Positions 5,123-5,310 of a stretch of 5,310 bases of DNA are shown here, piece after piece. The first letter of the stretch is position 1; each line of letters begins with the position of its first letter. The notes below the pieces were generated by a model. The model made no database searches, had not been told where the DNA came from, and worked only from the letters and a program-made list of their open reading frames with translations. A program made the position numbers and the translations under genes. The DNA comes from JBCDAP01 sp038747915 (GTDB lineage Bacteria; Planctomycetota; Phycisphaerae; Phycisphaerales; UBA1924). The DNA is taken from contig JBCDJJ010000128.1 of NCBI GenBank assembly GCA_038747915.1, positions 1-5,310 of the forward strand. Direction: 5' to 3'.

Positions 5123-5310
5123 TCAGCGCCAGAGGGTGTCGGTATGTAAAGTCTTCATTATCTCATACGCTCGGAGTATCGGATCTCCGTTCATAGTGGG
5201 GTCAACCGCTGACGCAAGCGTCGACTCCAGCGTCTAGTAGAAGTGAGGAGAGGTCTCTTCAATGTGCCCTTGAATCCCCGTCGTCGAAACGCCGATCCGA
5301 TCAAGCAACG
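5123..5310. other. Lower-GC stretch without a supported gene
   Basis: About 54% G+C by hand count, against about 68% in one sampled 60-base stretch of the amidohydrolase gene (4321-4380). In the frame of the prepilin remnant it has stops at 5125-5123 and 5238-5236. Another minus frame is open from the right edge down to a TGA ending at 5191 (39 Arg-rich codons); it could be the tail of a gene outside the window but has no recognisable motif. Small dyads are present: CGGAG/CTCCG (5172-5176, 5185-5189), GACGC-AA-GCGTC (5211-5222) and GAGA-GG-TCTC (5248-5257). None is followed by a T run, so I do not call a terminator. Confidence 0.4.

Noticed and set aside
5269..5279. Sequence TTGAATCCCCG resembling the tRNA-Ser T arm, as a possible attachment-site copy
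   Set aside because: The contiguous match is only about 8 bases (GAATCCCC), too short to separate from chance, and no integrase gene is visible.
5191..5310. Arg-rich minus frame entering from the right edge
   Set aside because: Open for only 39 codons, without motif or upstream context. It is described in the right-edge entry and not called a gene.

Overview
The window most likely comes from a planctomycete, probably of the Phycisphaerae. This is inferred from protein style and not from a marker gene. It has a prepilin-type N-terminus with the motif FTLIELLVVV preceded by Ala, a secreted protein with repeated GACCL cysteine modules, a uronate-isomerase-like amidohydrolase of a type I associate with planctomycetes, and high G+C throughout except at the right edge.

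Layout from left to right. (1) Positions 1-84, minus: the first 28 codons of a prepilin-like protein that runs off the left edge. (2) 162-1550, minus: a 462-residue exported protein with a concanavalin/LamG-like body, one dockerin-like acidic calcium loop and three C-terminal Cys-rich repeats. (3) 1551-1730: a divergent intergenic region with a good sigma70-type promoter facing right. (4) 1731-2996, plus: a 421-residue protein with a likely N-terminal helix-turn-helix and an unrecognised C-terminal half. Its promoter is placed so that transcription should start at or beside the ATG, which suggests a leaderless mRNA. (5) 3227-4519 and 2993-3223, minus: a two-gene unit of a UxaC-like amidohydrolase followed 3 bases later by IscX, an iron-sulfur cluster assembly accessory protein. 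The iscX stop overlaps the stop of gene 4 by 4 bases. (6) 4610-4696, plus: tRNA-Ser(UGA) without an encoded CCA. (7) 4730-5122, minus: the C-terminal part of a second prepilin-like/H-X-DG-type protein with no good start, probably a 5'-truncated remnant. (8) 5123-5310: lower G+C (about 54% by hand count), with stops in the frame of the remnant and no gene I can support.

The genes do not form one pathway. The left pair (prepilin-like plus Cys-repeat exoprotein) points to the cell surface or secretion. The central regulator-like gene stands alone. The amidohydrolase/iscX pair looks transcriptionally and translationally coupled. I see no CRISPR array, insertion sequence, phage gene or toxin-antitoxin pair, and nothing that is clearly a new defence or mobile system. 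The most testable observations are the leaderless promoter, the stand-alone iscX coupled to a uronate-isomerase-like gene, and the prepilin remnant beside a tRNA gene.
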